Source of the DNA: Burkholderiales bacterium
GTDB lineage: Bacteria; Pseudomonadota; Gammaproteobacteria; Burkholderiales; SG8-41
Direction: 5' to 3'
DNA length: 64,000 bases
Assembly (NCBI GenBank): GCA_020854035.1
Contig: JADZGE010000002.1
Span: forward strand, 1 to 64,000
The position numbers were made by a program, and so were the translations under genes. Positions 10,640 through 19,818 of the stretch are shown piece after piece. Every line of letters begins with the position of its first letter. Position 1 is the stretch's first letter. The notes beneath the pieces are model-generated. The model did no database searches. It had not been told where the DNA came from and worked only from the letters and a program-made list of their open reading frames with translations.

Positions 10640-11278
10640 TCAGAAGATCCGGCGAGCGCCGCCGCCGAGCAGCGCGTCGCGCAGGCGGCCGTCCACCGGT
10701 TTCGCCCCGATCCAGATGCGGAGCAGCGCGCGGAAGAAATCCTCGCCGGGGACGATCCGCTTCTCCTCGCCGTCGACGGTGATGCGCGTGCCCGTTCCGG
10801 GCAGGAAATCGATGTACACGACCGCGCCCCGCTTCAGCACGCCGATCGTGCTCATCATGCGATTCACCTCGCGCAGCCGGGTTTCGATCAGCGCGATCTC
10901 GGCGGGAATGTGGTTGGCGGCGATCGCGTCGTTGAGGGAGGCGATCAGCTCCTTCGCGGTCAGCTCGTCGATCAGCACGTGCATCGAAACGCGCTTCGGT
11001 CCGGGATCGGAGAGGATGCGGCGCGCGTCGTTCGTCCTGGCGGCGAGGTAGAGCGCGCCCACGTAGACCTTCACGGTCATGAGCTTGTGGCGCACGCCCG
11101 CGCCGTTCAGCACGAGCTGCGGCCCGCCCTCGCGCAGGACGATCTTCTCCGGGAGCTTCAGCCCCTCCAGCTCCATCGCCGATGCGGCCGGGAAGAACGC
11201 CGCCGCGAGAACGAGCGCGGTCGCGGCCGCAACCCGCGCCGTCCCAAACTTCAGCGGTCCCGCGTCGCCCATCATCAT
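10640..11278 (-). CDS. Exported chalcone-isomerase-like protein
   Basis: The 212-residue protein has an N-terminal signal peptide (ALVLAAAFFPAASA, cut near residue 34). A bacterial chalcone-isomerase-fold domain follows, with RHKLMTVKVYVGALYLAAR and the C-terminal GEDFFRALLRIWIGAKPVD. In plants and bacteria this fold occurs in fatty-acid-binding proteins as well as true isomerases. Nearness to beta-oxidation genes favours a periplasmic fatty-acid or lipid-binding role, but this is inference. It lies 38 bp after the thiolase gene on the same strand. Confidence 0.8.
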   Translation of the reverse strand: MMMGDAGPLKFGTARVAAATALVLAAAFFPAASAMELEGLKLPEKIVLREGGPQLVLNGAGVRHKLMTVKVYVGALYLAARTNDARRILSDPGPKRVSMHVLIDELTAKELIASLNDAIAANHIPAEIALIETRLREVNRMMSTIGVLKRGAVVYIDFLPGTGTRITVDGEEKRIVPGEDFFRALLRIWIGAKPVDGRLRDALLGGGARRIF

Positions 11279-11316
11279 CGCCGGTCAGGCGTCGCAGCCG
11301 TGCGGATCCGAATCGC

Positions 11317-12516
11317 TTACAGCGCCTCGAACACCCCGGCGGCACCCATGCCCGTGCCCACGCACATCGTGACCATGCCGTATTTCGCGCGGCGGCGCCG
11401 CAGGCCGTGGAGCAACGTCGCCACGCGGATCGCCCCGGTGGCGCCGAGCGGATGCCCGAGCGCGATCGCGCCGCCGAGCGGGTTCACCTTCGCCGGATCG
11501 AGATCGAGTTCCCTGATCACGGCGAGGGACTGCGCGGCGAATGCCTCGTTCAGCTCGATCCAGTCGAGATCGGCCTGCGCGAGACCCGCCTGGGCGAGCG
11601 CCTTCGGTATCGCCTTGACCGGGCCGATTCCCATCACCTCGGGCGGCACGCCGGCAACCGCGTACGACAGGAACCGCCCGAGCGGCGCAAGGCCGTGGCG
11701 CTTCAGCGCGGACTCGCTCATCAGGACCACCGCGGCCGCCCCGTCGGACATCTGGGAACTGTTGCCCGCCGTCACGGTGCCGCGCGCCGCGAACGCGGGC
11801 TTCAGCCGGGCGAGCCCTTCGGGCGAGGTATCGCGCCGCGGCCCCTCGTCATGCGAGACCTCGCGCGCGTTCACCCGCACCTCCCGGCGCTCGAGATCCG
11901 GCACGCGGTCGGCGACCGCGCAGGGCGTGATCTCGTCGCGGAATTCACCCGCGTCGCTCGCGCGTATCGCCCGGCGATGGCTCTCCGCGGCGAACAAGTC
12001 CTGCTCCTCGCGGCCGACCTTCCAGCGCGCGGCGACCCGCTCGGCCGTGATGCCCATGCCGTACGCGATGGCGACGTTCGCGTCCTTCTCGAACACCGCC
12101 GGGCTGAACGTCGGCTTGTTCCCGCCCATCGGCACCATGCTCATGCTTTCGGTGCCCGCGGCGATCATGACATCGGCTTCCCCGAGCCGGATCCGGTCGG
12201 CGGCGAGCGCCACGGCCTGCACGCCGGACGAGCAGAAGCGGTTGACGGTCATGCCGGACACGCCGTCGGGAAAGCCCGCGAGCAGCGCGGCGATGCGCGC
12301 GACGTTCATCCCCTGCTCCGCCTCCGGCATCGCGCAGCCGGCGATCACGTCCTCCACCACGCCCGCTTCGAGCCCGGGGCACTTCGCCAGCGCGGCCGCC
12401 AGCACGTGCGCCAGCAGGTCGTCCGGGCGCACGTTGCGGAACATCCCGCGCGGCGCCTTGCCGACCGGGGTGCGGGTCGCGGCGACGATGTAGGCGTCCT
12501 GGATCTGCCTAGGCAT
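11317..12516 (-). CDS. Acetyl-CoA C-acyltransferase (thiolase), beta-oxidation type
   Basis: Thiolase cleaves 3-ketoacyl-CoA to acetyl-CoA and a shortened acyl-CoA. The 399 residues contain the nucleophile Cys95 in VNRFCSSGVQ. The family motif NEAFAAQ, the catalytic His near 355 in GGAIALGHPLGATG, and the second Cys near 385 in MCVGTGMG are all intact. It lies downstream of the hydroxyacyl-CoA dehydrogenase/crotonase gene, the usual fadBA-like order. Confidence 0.95.
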   Translation of the reverse strand: MPRQIQDAYIVAATRTPVGKAPRGMFRNVRPDDLLAHVLAAALAKCPGLEAGVVEDVIAGCAMPEAEQGMNVARIAALLAGFPDGVSGMTVNRFCSSGVQAVALAADRIRLGEADVMIAAGTESMSMVPMGGNKPTFSPAVFEKDANVAIAYGMGITAERVAARWKVGREEQDLFAAESHRRAIRASDAGEFRDEITPCAVADRVPDLERREVRVNAREVSHDEGPRRDTSPEGLARLKPAFAARGTVTAGNSSQMSDGAAAVVLMSESALKRHGLAPLGRFLSYAVAGVPPEVMGIGPVKAIPKALAQAGLAQADLDWIELNEAFAAQSLAVIRELDLDPAKVNPLGGAIALGHPLGATGAIRVATLLHGLRRRRAKYGMVTMCVGTGMGAAGVFEAL

Positions 12517-12612
12517 GCGTGCTCTCCCTGGCGCCGACGAATGAAGGACGATGACCGGTGAACGGAACCACGCGACGATCCGCGTTCACCATCGCGCATT
12601 GCGCGTTCATCA

Positions 12613-15102
12613 TCAATTCCTGAGCGGCTTCCCGGTCTTCAGCATGTGCTCGATCCGGGCCTGCGTCTTCGCCGTGGCGACGAGTTCCATGAAGTGCCGC
12701 CGTTCGAGGTCGAGCAGCCACTGCTCGTCCACCCGGCTCCCGCCCTCGACCTCGCCGCCGCACATGACGGTCGCCACCTTCGAGCCGATCAGGTAATCGT
12801 GCTCGGAAATATGCCCGCCCTCCAGCAGGTTCACCATGAAGGCCCGGATGGTCGAGATGCCGCTCCTGCCGATGACCGGGATCGCGCCCTCGCGTAACGG
12901 CGGCCGGTAGCCGGCGGCTGCGAGCGAGCGCAGTTCGGCCTTCGCGACCTCGAGCAGCTCGAAACGGTTCATGACGACCCGGTCGGTCGGCCGCAGGTAT
13001 CCGAGCTCGCGCGCGTGCTCCGCGCTCCTGCCCACTTCCGCCATGGCGACCGACTTGAAGTACTTCTGCACGAACGGCGAAATCTCCCCGCCCTTCGCGT
13101 CGGCCGCGGCGCGCATCACGAGCTCCTTGCAGCCGCCCCCCGCCGGCAGCAGCCCCACGCCGGCCTCGACGAGCCCTATGTAGCTCTCCAGCGTCGCCAC
13201 CGCCCGGTCGCAGTGCATGATGAACTCGCAGCCGCCGCCGAGCGCAAGGCCGTCGACGGCCGCGACCGTCGGAATCATCGAGTATTTCAGCGCCTGCGTC
13301 GTTTCCTGGAACTGCAGGACGAGCTGCTCGACCTCCGCCAGGCGGCCGGCCATCAACTGGCCGGCGACCCCGAGGCCGCGGGCCGCCTTCAGCGCGAGCG
13401 ACTCCGCTTCGCGCCGTGCCTGCCGGAAGAGACGCCCCAGCGCCGACGGTTGCGCCGGCTTCGCGCCGCCCGCCGGGGACTTCTTGAGGTTGGCGCCGAC
13501 GGAGAACGGCGGCTCCGTCTGCCAGATGACGAGCCCCATGAAGCCGCGTTCCGCTTCGTCGAGCGCGCGCTGAACGCCATCGAGGACGTCATCGCCGATG
13601 GCGTGCATCCGGCTCTTGAAGCTCAGGATCGCGATCTCGTCTCCGGTATGCCAAAAGCGCACCGCGTCGGTTTCGAACAGAGCCTCGCCATACCGGGCGG
13701 GCTCTCCCAGCAGCCGGTCCGGGAACGGCTGGCGGCGGTAGACGGGAAGCACGGAACGCGGCTTATGGGATCCCTCGGCGGGCGAGTACGATCCGCTCGG
13801 TCCGTGCACGCCGGTCCTCGATGCGTCCGTCGCCCAGCCGGGCAGCGGCACCGCGGCCATGGCCCGGCCGGCCGCGATGTCCTCGGCGATCCATCGCGCG
13901 AGCCGCTCCCACCCCGCTTCCTGCCAGAGCTCGAACGGGCCGCGGTTCCAGCCAAATCCCCACCGGATCGCGAGATCGAGGTCGCGTGCGTTGTCCGCGA
14001 TGCCGGCAAGATGCGTTGCGCAGTAGTGGAAGGCGTCCCGGTGGATCGACCACAGGAACCGCGCCTGCGGGTGCGCGCTCGCGCGAAGCCGCGCGAAGCG
14101 CTCGCCGGCCTCGCGCTCCTTCAGGATCTCGACGACGCCGTCGTCGGCTTTCGGTTCCGACGCCCGGTAGCCGCCGGTCGCGAGGTCGAGCACCTGGATC
14201 TCCGCGCCCGTCTTCCGGTAGACGCCGCGCCGGGTCTTCCGTCCCAGCGCGCCCTGCGCGATCAGCGCCTTCAGCCAGCCGGGCGCCTCGTAGTAGCGGT
14301 GCCACGGATCCTCCGGCAGCGCCTCCTTCATGGTGTCGACCACGTGTGCGAAGGTGTCGAGCCCCACCACGTCCGCGGTGCGGAAGGTCGCGCTCCGCGG
14401 GCGGCCGATCAGCGAGCCCGTCAGCGCGTCGACGACGTCAAAGCCGATCGCGAGGCGCTCGGCGTGGTGGATCGTCGCGAGGAGCGAGAACACGCCGACC
14501 CGGTTGGCGATGAAATTCGGCGTGTCGCGCGCCCGGATCACGCCCTTGCCGAGCGTGGTGACGAGAAAGCCCTCCAGCCGGTCGAGTATGGACGCCTCCG
14601 TCCGAGCCGCCGGGATCAGCTCGACGAGATGCATGTAGCGGGGCGGGTTGAAGAAGTGGACCCCGCAGAATCGCTTCCGGGCTTCGCCCGGAAAGGATTC
14701 CGAAAGTCGATTGATGCTCAGACCCGAAGTGTTGGTCGCGAAAATCGCGTGCCCGGCGAGATGCGGGGCAACCCTGCGGTAGAGATCCGCCTTCCAGTCG
14801 AGCCGCTCGGAAATGGCCTCGATGACGAGGTCGCACTCCTTCAATCGATCGAGGTGCTGGTCGTAGTTCGCGGCCTCGATGAAACCCGCCCGCGACGAAG
14901 TCGCAAGCGGGCCCGGTTCCAGGCGCTTGAGGTTCTCGATCGCCTTCGCGGCGTTGCCGTTCGGATCCCCCTCCTTCGCCGGCAGCTCGTAGAGCATCGC
15001 AGCGACGTTCGCGTTCACGAGATGCGCGGCGATCTGCGCGCCCATGACGCCCGCGCCGAGCACCGCGGCCTTGCGCACGATGAACGGGGACGCGGCTGCC
15101 AT
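12613..15102 (-). CDS. 3-hydroxyacyl-CoA dehydrogenase / enoyl-CoA hydratase fusion (FadN type)
   Basis: This enzyme hydrates enoyl-CoA and oxidises the 3-hydroxyacyl-CoA with NAD. The start is the ATG at 15102, preceded by the excellent GGAGGTG; this gives 829 residues. Unlike E. coli FadB, the NAD-binding dehydrogenase comes first (AAVLGAGVMGAQIAAHLVNA near residue 12). The crotonase domain comes last (LGGGCEFIMHCD near 640 with LVEAGVGLLPAGGG, both catalytic Glu positions present). This order is that of Bacillus FadN-like proteins. The thiolase gene follows. Confidence 0.93.
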   Translation of the reverse strand: MAAASPFIVRKAAVLGAGVMGAQIAAHLVNANVAAMLYELPAKEGDPNGNAAKAIENLKRLEPGPLATSSRAGFIEAANYDQHLDRLKECDLVIEAISERLDWKADLYRRVAPHLAGHAIFATNTSGLSINRLSESFPGEARKRFCGVHFFNPPRYMHLVELIPAARTEASILDRLEGFLVTTLGKGVIRARDTPNFIANRVGVFSLLATIHHAERLAIGFDVVDALTGSLIGRPRSATFRTADVVGLDTFAHVVDTMKEALPEDPWHRYYEAPGWLKALIAQGALGRKTRRGVYRKTGAEIQVLDLATGGYRASEPKADDGVVEILKEREAGERFARLRASAHPQARFLWSIHRDAFHYCATHLAGIADNARDLDLAIRWGFGWNRGPFELWQEAGWERLARWIAEDIAAGRAMAAVPLPGWATDASRTGVHGPSGSYSPAEGSHKPRSVLPVYRRQPFPDRLLGEPARYGEALFETDAVRFWHTGDEIAILSFKSRMHAIGDDVLDGVQRALDEAERGFMGLVIWQTEPPFSVGANLKKSPAGGAKPAQPSALGRLFRQARREAESLALKAARGLGVAGQLMAGRLAEVEQLVLQFQETTQALKYSMIPTVAAVDGLALGGGCEFIMHCDRAVATLESYIGLVEAGVGLLPAGGGCKELVMRAAADAKGGEISPFVQKYFKSVAMAEVGRSAEHARELGYLRPTDRVVMNRFELLEVAKAELRSLAAAGYRPPLREGAIPVIGRSGISTIRAFMVNLLEGGHISEHDYLIGSKVATVMCGGEVEGGSRVDEQWLLDLERRHFMELVATAKTQARIEHMLKTGKPLRN

Positions 15103-15212
15103 TTCACCTCCGGTGCGGGACAATCGATTCTAGCAGTTTGCCCGGAAAAGGGCGGTGCCCGAAAAGGAAACGGGCGGGATCGCCCCGCCCGTCGCGCCGC
15201 CGCCGCGGCGGG

Positions 15213-16622
15213 TCAGAACGAGTAGCGCAGCTGCGCGCTCAGGATGTTCACGTCGCTGTCGAAATTGCCGATCAGCGCGTTTCTGCCGCGGCAGCCGACG
15301 TTGGTGGGCGTGACCGAAGCGGTGCCGGTGCACAGATTGATGCTCGGGTCCCTCACGAAGAGGTAGGCGTAGCCCACGTCGAGCGCCGCCTGCTTCGAGA
15401 TCCGGTACTGGGCGCCGAGCGCGAGCCAGGTGCGGTCCTGATCGGGTATGCGGGGAGTGCGATCCACGTCGTTTGACGGAGTCTGATCGTAGGCGAGCCC
15501 GAACCGGAAGGTCCATTCGCCGTTATGGTGATAGTTCGCGCCCGCCGAGAATCGCCAGGAATCCGACCAGTTGAGCACCAGCGACTCGAGTACCTGCGAG
15601 TTGTTGCTGCGGACGATGTTGACGGTCTTCACCGAACTCCACTGCGTCCAGGAAATATCGGCGAGGAGATCCCACTTGGGATTCAACTGGTGGAAAATGC
15701 TCCAGGACGCGGAGGCCGGCATCTTCAAATCGGCGGTGACCGGGCCGTCGGGGACGATCGCCGCGAGCGCCGCCGGACGGCTCGCGAAACTGACGCTGCC
15801 GTCGAGCGTGTACTTGATTTCGGAGCGATACGTGATGCCGATGCGCGTGGTCGAGCCCAGGCTGAAGAGAGCGCCCAGGTTGAATCCCCACTGGTCGTCG
15901 TCGCCTTCGACCTTGACGACGCCCTCGGTCGGAACGCCCGCGACGGCCCCCACGGCAGGTATCGCCAGCGGGGGCACCAGCCCGCCCCCGATCGCCAGCG
16001 CCGCGGCCGCGCTGTAATTGGTCGCCCGGGTGAGTTCCGCCTCGCCGCGCTGGTAGCTCACCCCGGCACCGAGCGACACGGCGTCGCTCAACTTGAACGC
16101 GACGCTCGGGTTCACGTTGATGGTCTTCAGTTCCGACTTGAGCCCGTGAAACCGGCCGACCCAACCGGTGTCATAGTCCGTCTTCAGGCCGAAGGGCGCG
16201 TTTAGCCCGACCCCGATGAACCAGTTGGGGTTCACCTGCCAGCTGAGATAAGCGTTCGGCACGAACGCCCAGTCGCCCCCGTCGCCGCCGTTGCCGCCGA
16301 GCGGGAACGCGGCGCCCGCCGGGAGGGGCGGTGGCGCAAGAGTGAACGCCGGCGTGGACCCGGTGTTCGAGAAGTCCGCGGACGGCCGGATGGCGTGGCC
16401 GCCGAGCACGAACTGCCTGCCCGGCAGGCGGGTCATCCCCGCGGGATTGAAGAAGATCGTGCTCGCGTCCTGCGCGGTGGCCGCCTGGCCCGCGTAGGCG
16501 TTGCCGATGCCGCTCGCGTTCTGCTCGATGAGGGCAAACCCGGATGCCAGCGCGCCACCGCAGCCGAACCCCGTTACCGCGGCGCTCACGGCCGCGGAGA
16601 TCAACGTCCGGTACCGTTTCAT
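15213..16622 (-). CDS. fadL: FadL/OmpP1/TodX-family outer-membrane long-chain fatty acid transporter
   Basis: FadL-type 14-stranded barrels bring long-chain fatty acids or other hydrophobic compounds through the outer membrane. The start is the ATG at 16622 behind GAGGGGG, giving 469 residues with a signal peptide ending at GALA. The mature N terminus SGFALIEQNASGIGNAYAG and FNPAGMTRLPG are the family hatch signatures. The last residues QLRYSF end in an aromatic, as expected for barrel assembly. It lies inside the beta-oxidation cluster, consistent with fatty-acid uptake. Confidence 0.93.
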   Translation of the reverse strand: MKRYRTLISAAVSAAVTGFGCGGALASGFALIEQNASGIGNAYAGQAATAQDASTIFFNPAGMTRLPGRQFVLGGHAIRPSADFSNTGSTPAFTLAPPPLPAGAAFPLGGNGGDGGDWAFVPNAYLSWQVNPNWFIGVGLNAPFGLKTDYDTGWVGRFHGLKSELKTINVNPSVAFKLSDAVSLGAGVSYQRGEAELTRATNYSAAAALAIGGGLVPPLAIPAVGAVAGVPTEGVVKVEGDDDQWGFNLGALFSLGSTTRIGITYRSEIKYTLDGSVSFASRPAALAAIVPDGPVTADLKMPASASWSIFHQLNPKWDLLADISWTQWSSVKTVNIVRSNNSQVLESLVLNWSDSWRFSAGANYHHNGEWTFRFGLAYDQTPSNDVDRTPRIPDQDRTWLALGAQYRISKQAALDVGYAYLFVRDPSINLCTGTASVTPTNVGCRGRNALIGNFDSDVNILSAQLRYSF

Positions 16623-16681
16623 GTGAATCCCCCTCTTGCGCGGACACGTGCCATCGCGCAAAGCGCTCCCGCTCCAGGATG

Positions 16682-16712
16682 ATGTTACTCTTTGCCGCTG
16701 TTTTTACAACAG
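16682..16712 (-). promoter_or_regulatory. Candidate fadL promoter with overlapping operator dyad
   Basis: On the minus strand TTGTAA (16704-16709) and TAACAT (16682-16687) are spaced by 16 bp, a plausible sigma-70 promoter about 60 bp before fadL. The inverted repeat CTGTT-N5-AACAG (16698-16712) covers the -35 hexamer, a good place for a repressor. No regulator can be named from the sequence. Confidence 0.4.
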
Positions 16713-16722
16713 TTTTCGCGCC

Positions 16723-17121
16723 TTATTGTTGCACTGATACAACACGCGGCCGGCGGTTTTCACTCACGGCGACGTAGGTGAGCGTCGCTTCCGTCACCTT
16801 CACGACCTCCTCCCGCTCGGGCCGCCTCTGCGCGTAGACCTCGACGTTGACGGTTATCGAGGTTCGGCCCACGCGGATCACCTCCGCGTAGAGACTGACG
16901 AGGTCGCCCACGAATACCGGCTGCTTGAACAGGAACGAGTTGACCGCGACGGTCGCGACGCGCCCCTTCGCGAGGCGCACGGCGGGGATGCTGCCCGCGA
17001 TGTCGACCTGCGCCATGATCCAGCCGCCAAAGATGTCCCCGTTCTGATTCGCGTCGCGCGGCATGGGGACAACGCGCAGAGTGGGCTCCCTGCCGGTGGG
17101 CAGTGACATGGCATCACCCAT
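16723..17121 (-). CDS. Hotdog-fold acyl-CoA thioesterase (YciA-like)
   Basis: The protein hydrolyses acyl-CoA to free acid and CoA. The start chosen is the ATG at 17121 (132 residues), with AGGGGTG well spaced; a GTG at 17130 is also possible. NQNGDIFGGWIMAQVDIAG carries the Asn and Asp of the hotdog active site. The sequence continues with VNSFLFKQPVFVGDLVSLYA, typical of YciA/acyl-CoA hydrolases. It sits 32 bp after the acyl-CoA synthetase gene, so it could return CoA when acyl-CoA accumulates. Confidence 0.88.
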   Translation of the reverse strand: MGDAMSLPTGREPTLRVVPMPRDANQNGDIFGGWIMAQVDIAGSIPAVRLAKGRVATVAVNSFLFKQPVFVGDLVSLYAEVIRVGRTSITVNVEVYAQRRPEREEVVKVTEATLTYVAVSENRRPRVVSVQQ

Positions 17122-17153
17122 CGCGCTCACCCCTCGTCATTGCGCGCCGATCA

Positions 17154-18947
17154 TCAGTGCCCCGCGTACATCCGGTCGATCTCCTCGTTGAAGCGTTCCA
17201 TCACTTTCGGGCGCTTCAGCTTCAGGGTCGGCGTCATGAGGCCGTTCTCGATCGTCCACGGCTCGGGCGCGATCGCGACCCGCCGCACCTGCGCGTAACC
17301 GGGAAACTCCTTCAACTGCGCGCCGATGCGCTCGAGTACCAGTTCTTCCGCCGGCTTGCCCGAGCGCATCGCGGGATCGAGCTTCGCTTGCGCCGCTGCC
17401 TTCTTCCAGCCCTCGGCGTTCAACACCGCCAGCACGGAAAGGAACGGCTTGCCTTCCCCGAGCAGCATCACCTGCTCGAACAGCGAATCGCGCATGATCG
17501 CCGTTTCCATGTCCACCGGCGGCACCTTCTCGCCGTTGGATAGCACGATGATCTCCTTCAGCCGCCCGGTGATGAAGACGTGCCCCTGCTCGTCCAGGCG
17601 CGCCGTGTCGCCGGAATTGAGCCAGCCGTCGGCGCCGATGATGGCACGGGTCGCCTCGGCGTTGTTCCAGTAACCCAGCATCACGTTGGGCCCGCGGATG
17701 AGGAGAGCGCCCGCCTCGCCGAGCTTCAGCTCGACTCCCGGCACGGCCCTGCCGACGCTGGCGGGCACGTTGTCCCGCGGCGTGTTCGCGCAGACGATCG
17801 GGCTCGTTTCGGTCAGGCCGTAGCCCTGCAGCACCGTCAGGCCGAGCCCGATGAACACGCGCGAGATGTCGGGCGGGAGCGCCGCGCCGCCGGAAATCGC
17901 CGCGCGCATGTTGCCGCCGAGGCGCGCCAGTATCTTCTTCGCGACGAGCGCGTTCAGCACGGGCCAGAGCAGGAACGAAACCCGCCACGGGCCGCGCCCC
18001 TGCGCATGCTCGAAGCGCGCGTAGCCCACGTCCACCGCGAGCCGGAAGAGCTTCTTCTTCGCCGGTGGACCCGCATCGAGCGCATCGCGGATGCGCCCGT
18101 AGACGCGCTCGTAGATCCGCGGCACGGAAATCAGCAGCGTCGGGCGGATCGCCTGCAGGTCCTCGGCGAGCTGCGCGATGCCGCGTGAATACGCCACCTG
18201 CGAGCCGGTCATGATCGTGAGGTAGTAACCGCAGGTCCTCTCGAACGTGTGCGAGAGCGGGAGAAACGAAAGGAACACGTCCTCGTGCCCCGCCACGAGC
18301 ACGCCGCAGGCCGCCTCGGCGTTGCTGAGGATGTTGTGGTGCGAGAGCATCACGCCTTTCGGGCGTCCCGTCGTGCCGGAGGTATAGACGATCGTGGCGA
18401 GCGCCTTCGGGTCGTCCGGCACGTGGCGCGTGGCGCCGCCGTCTCCGGGCAGCCACTGCGCCAGCGACGCAAGCCGCGGCTCGCGCGCGTGCGGCACCGG
18501 CTTCACCGTGAGGATGCGAACGACCCCGGCGAGCTGCGCCGCGACGCCCTCGAACTCCCGCCACTGCTCGGGTCCCTCCATGAGGAGCAACCGGCAGCCC
18601 GCGTCGTTCACGATGTAGGCGACGTTGTCGGGCCGGTCCTGCGTGTAGAGCGGCACCACCACGAGCCCGAGCCCGAGCGCCGCCTGGTCGAAGCTCACCC
18701 ACTCCGGGCAGTTGCGCAGCATCACGGCGACCCGGTCGCCGGGCTTCAGTCCATCGCGCTCGAAGGCCGCCTGCCAGCGCGCGACCTGCCGGTCGATCCC
18801 GGCCCAGGTGTACTCGCGCCAGCCGTGGCGGCTCTCGTTGTAGTCGCGATACGCGACGAGATCCGGTGTCCGGGCGACGCGTTCGCGGAACAACCCGTCG
18901 AGCGTTCCCGCGACGTCGATCGGGATCAGGTGACTTGCCATCGCCAT
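17154..18947 (-). CDS. Long-chain acyl-CoA synthetase (AMP-forming)
   Basis: The enzyme activates fatty acids to acyl-CoA via acyl-AMP. The start is the ATG at 18947, directly behind AAGGAGGAG, giving 597 residues. The adenylate motif YTSGTTGRPKGVMLSHHN lies near residue 195. GYGLTETSPIVCAN and the hinge region TGRLKEIIVLSNGEKVPP follow. The length and motifs fit the FACL/FadD15 group rather than short-chain acetyl-CoA synthetases. It feeds the downstream dehydrogenase, hydratase and thiolase steps in the same block. Confidence 0.94.
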   Translation of the reverse strand: MAMASHLIPIDVAGTLDGLFRERVARTPDLVAYRDYNESRHGWREYTWAGIDRQVARWQAAFERDGLKPGDRVAVMLRNCPEWVSFDQAALGLGLVVVPLYTQDRPDNVAYIVNDAGCRLLLMEGPEQWREFEGVAAQLAGVVRILTVKPVPHAREPRLASLAQWLPGDGGATRHVPDDPKALATIVYTSGTTGRPKGVMLSHHNILSNAEAACGVLVAGHEDVFLSFLPLSHTFERTCGYYLTIMTGSQVAYSRGIAQLAEDLQAIRPTLLISVPRIYERVYGRIRDALDAGPPAKKKLFRLAVDVGYARFEHAQGRGPWRVSFLLWPVLNALVAKKILARLGGNMRAAISGGAALPPDISRVFIGLGLTVLQGYGLTETSPIVCANTPRDNVPASVGRAVPGVELKLGEAGALLIRGPNVMLGYWNNAEATRAIIGADGWLNSGDTARLDEQGHVFITGRLKEIIVLSNGEKVPPVDMETAIMRDSLFEQVMLLGEGKPFLSVLAVLNAEGWKKAAAQAKLDPAMRSGKPAEELVLERIGAQLKEFPGYAQVRRVAIAPEPWTIENGLMTPTLKLKRPKVMERFNEEIDRMYAGH

Positions 18948-19029
18948 GTTCTCCTCCTTTCCGCCGTTGTCGCCCGCGCGGGCGCCCGTCATGCCGCAAC
19001 CGCGGCGATCCCAGCCGTTCAGCCCCGGC

Positions 19030-19815
19030 TCACCGGCCCCTGAATTCGGGACTGCGCTTCTCGACGAAGGCACTCACCCCTTCGGCGAAGTCCACCGTGG
19101 CGGCGCAGCGCGCGAAGGCATTCACTTCCGCGTGCAACTGGTCCTCCAGCGTGCGCGCGGCGCCTTCGTGGACGAGCCGCTTGGTCTCGGCGAACGCGCG
19201 CGTCGGCCCGCGCGCGAGCCGGCGCGCCACGCGCTCGCACTCCGCGCCGAGTTCCGCGGCCGCCACCACCCGGTTGACGAGTCCGAGCGCGAGCGCGGCG
19301 CGCGCATCGATGGCATCACCCAGCAGCATCAGCTCCAGGGCGCGGCGCTCTCCCACGATACGCGGCAGGGTCCAGGTGGCGCCGCCGTCGGGACTGGCGC
19401 CGATCGCGCCGTAGGCAAGGGTGAAACAGGCATCATCGGCGGCAATCGCGAGATCGGCGGCGGCCATGACGCTCAGGCCCGCGCCGGCGACCGCGCCGTG
19501 CACGCCGGCGACGACGGGTTTCGCCGCGCGCCGCAACGCGAGCAGCGCCTCGTGGAGTTCCCCCGCGAGCTCGCGCACGAACGCGGGGGCACGCTCGATA
19601 TTCGCGCGCAGGCAGCCCACGTCACCGCCCGCGAGGAATCCCGGGCCGGCGCCGCGAACGAGCACCGCCCGCGCCGTGGCATCGCGCTCGATCGCCTCGC
19701 ACGCCGCGCGCAAGGCACGGATCATCGCGGCATCCAGCGCGTTCAACACCCGCGGCCGGTTGAAGGTGATCGTGGCAACGCCGCCGGCCACGTCGAAGAG
19801 TATGCTCTCGCTCAT
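19030..19815 (-). CDS. Enoyl-CoA hydratase/isomerase (crotonase family)
   Basis: The 261-residue crotonase-fold protein has the oxyanion-hole segment FLAGGDVG near residue 62 and the second one in GVHGAVAGAGLSVMAAADL. The position that is a catalytic Glu in classical hydratases (GGCE) is not Glu here (AGAGLS). The second site is YGAIGASPDGGATW with Asp, as in isomerase or PaaG-like members. It may be an isomerase or act on an unusual acyl-CoA rather than being a standard hydratase. It is four bases from fadE and in the same operon. Confidence 0.88.
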   Translation of the reverse strand: MSESILFDVAGGVATITFNRPRVLNALDAAMIRALRAACEAIERDATARAVLVRGAGPGFLAGGDVGCLRANIERAPAFVRELAGELHEALLALRRAAKPVVAGVHGAVAGAGLSVMAAADLAIAADDACFTLAYGAIGASPDGGATWTLPRIVGERRALELMLLGDAIDARAALALGLVNRVVAAAELGAECERVARRLARGPTRAFAETKRLVHEGAARTLEDQLHAEVNAFARCAATVDFAEGVSAFVEKRSPEFRGR

Positions 19816-19818
19816 GGA

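Noticed and set aside
11310-11330. Minus-strand GTAAGCGAT sequence like the repeat boxes, after the thiolase stop
   Set aside because: Only one unit is present; no second GTAAN occurs 11 bp away.
7221-11345. Very long minus-strand open frame (over 1300 codons)
   Set aside because: It lies antisense to hpnE and the ETF-QO gene and reads as Arg/Ala/His-rich sequence without motifs. It is a shadow of biased codon use in GC-rich DNA.
16726-16744. TGTTG-N8-CAACA dyad
   Set aside because: It lies mostly inside the last codons of the thioesterase (VVSVQQ), so the symmetry is probably coding coincidence.
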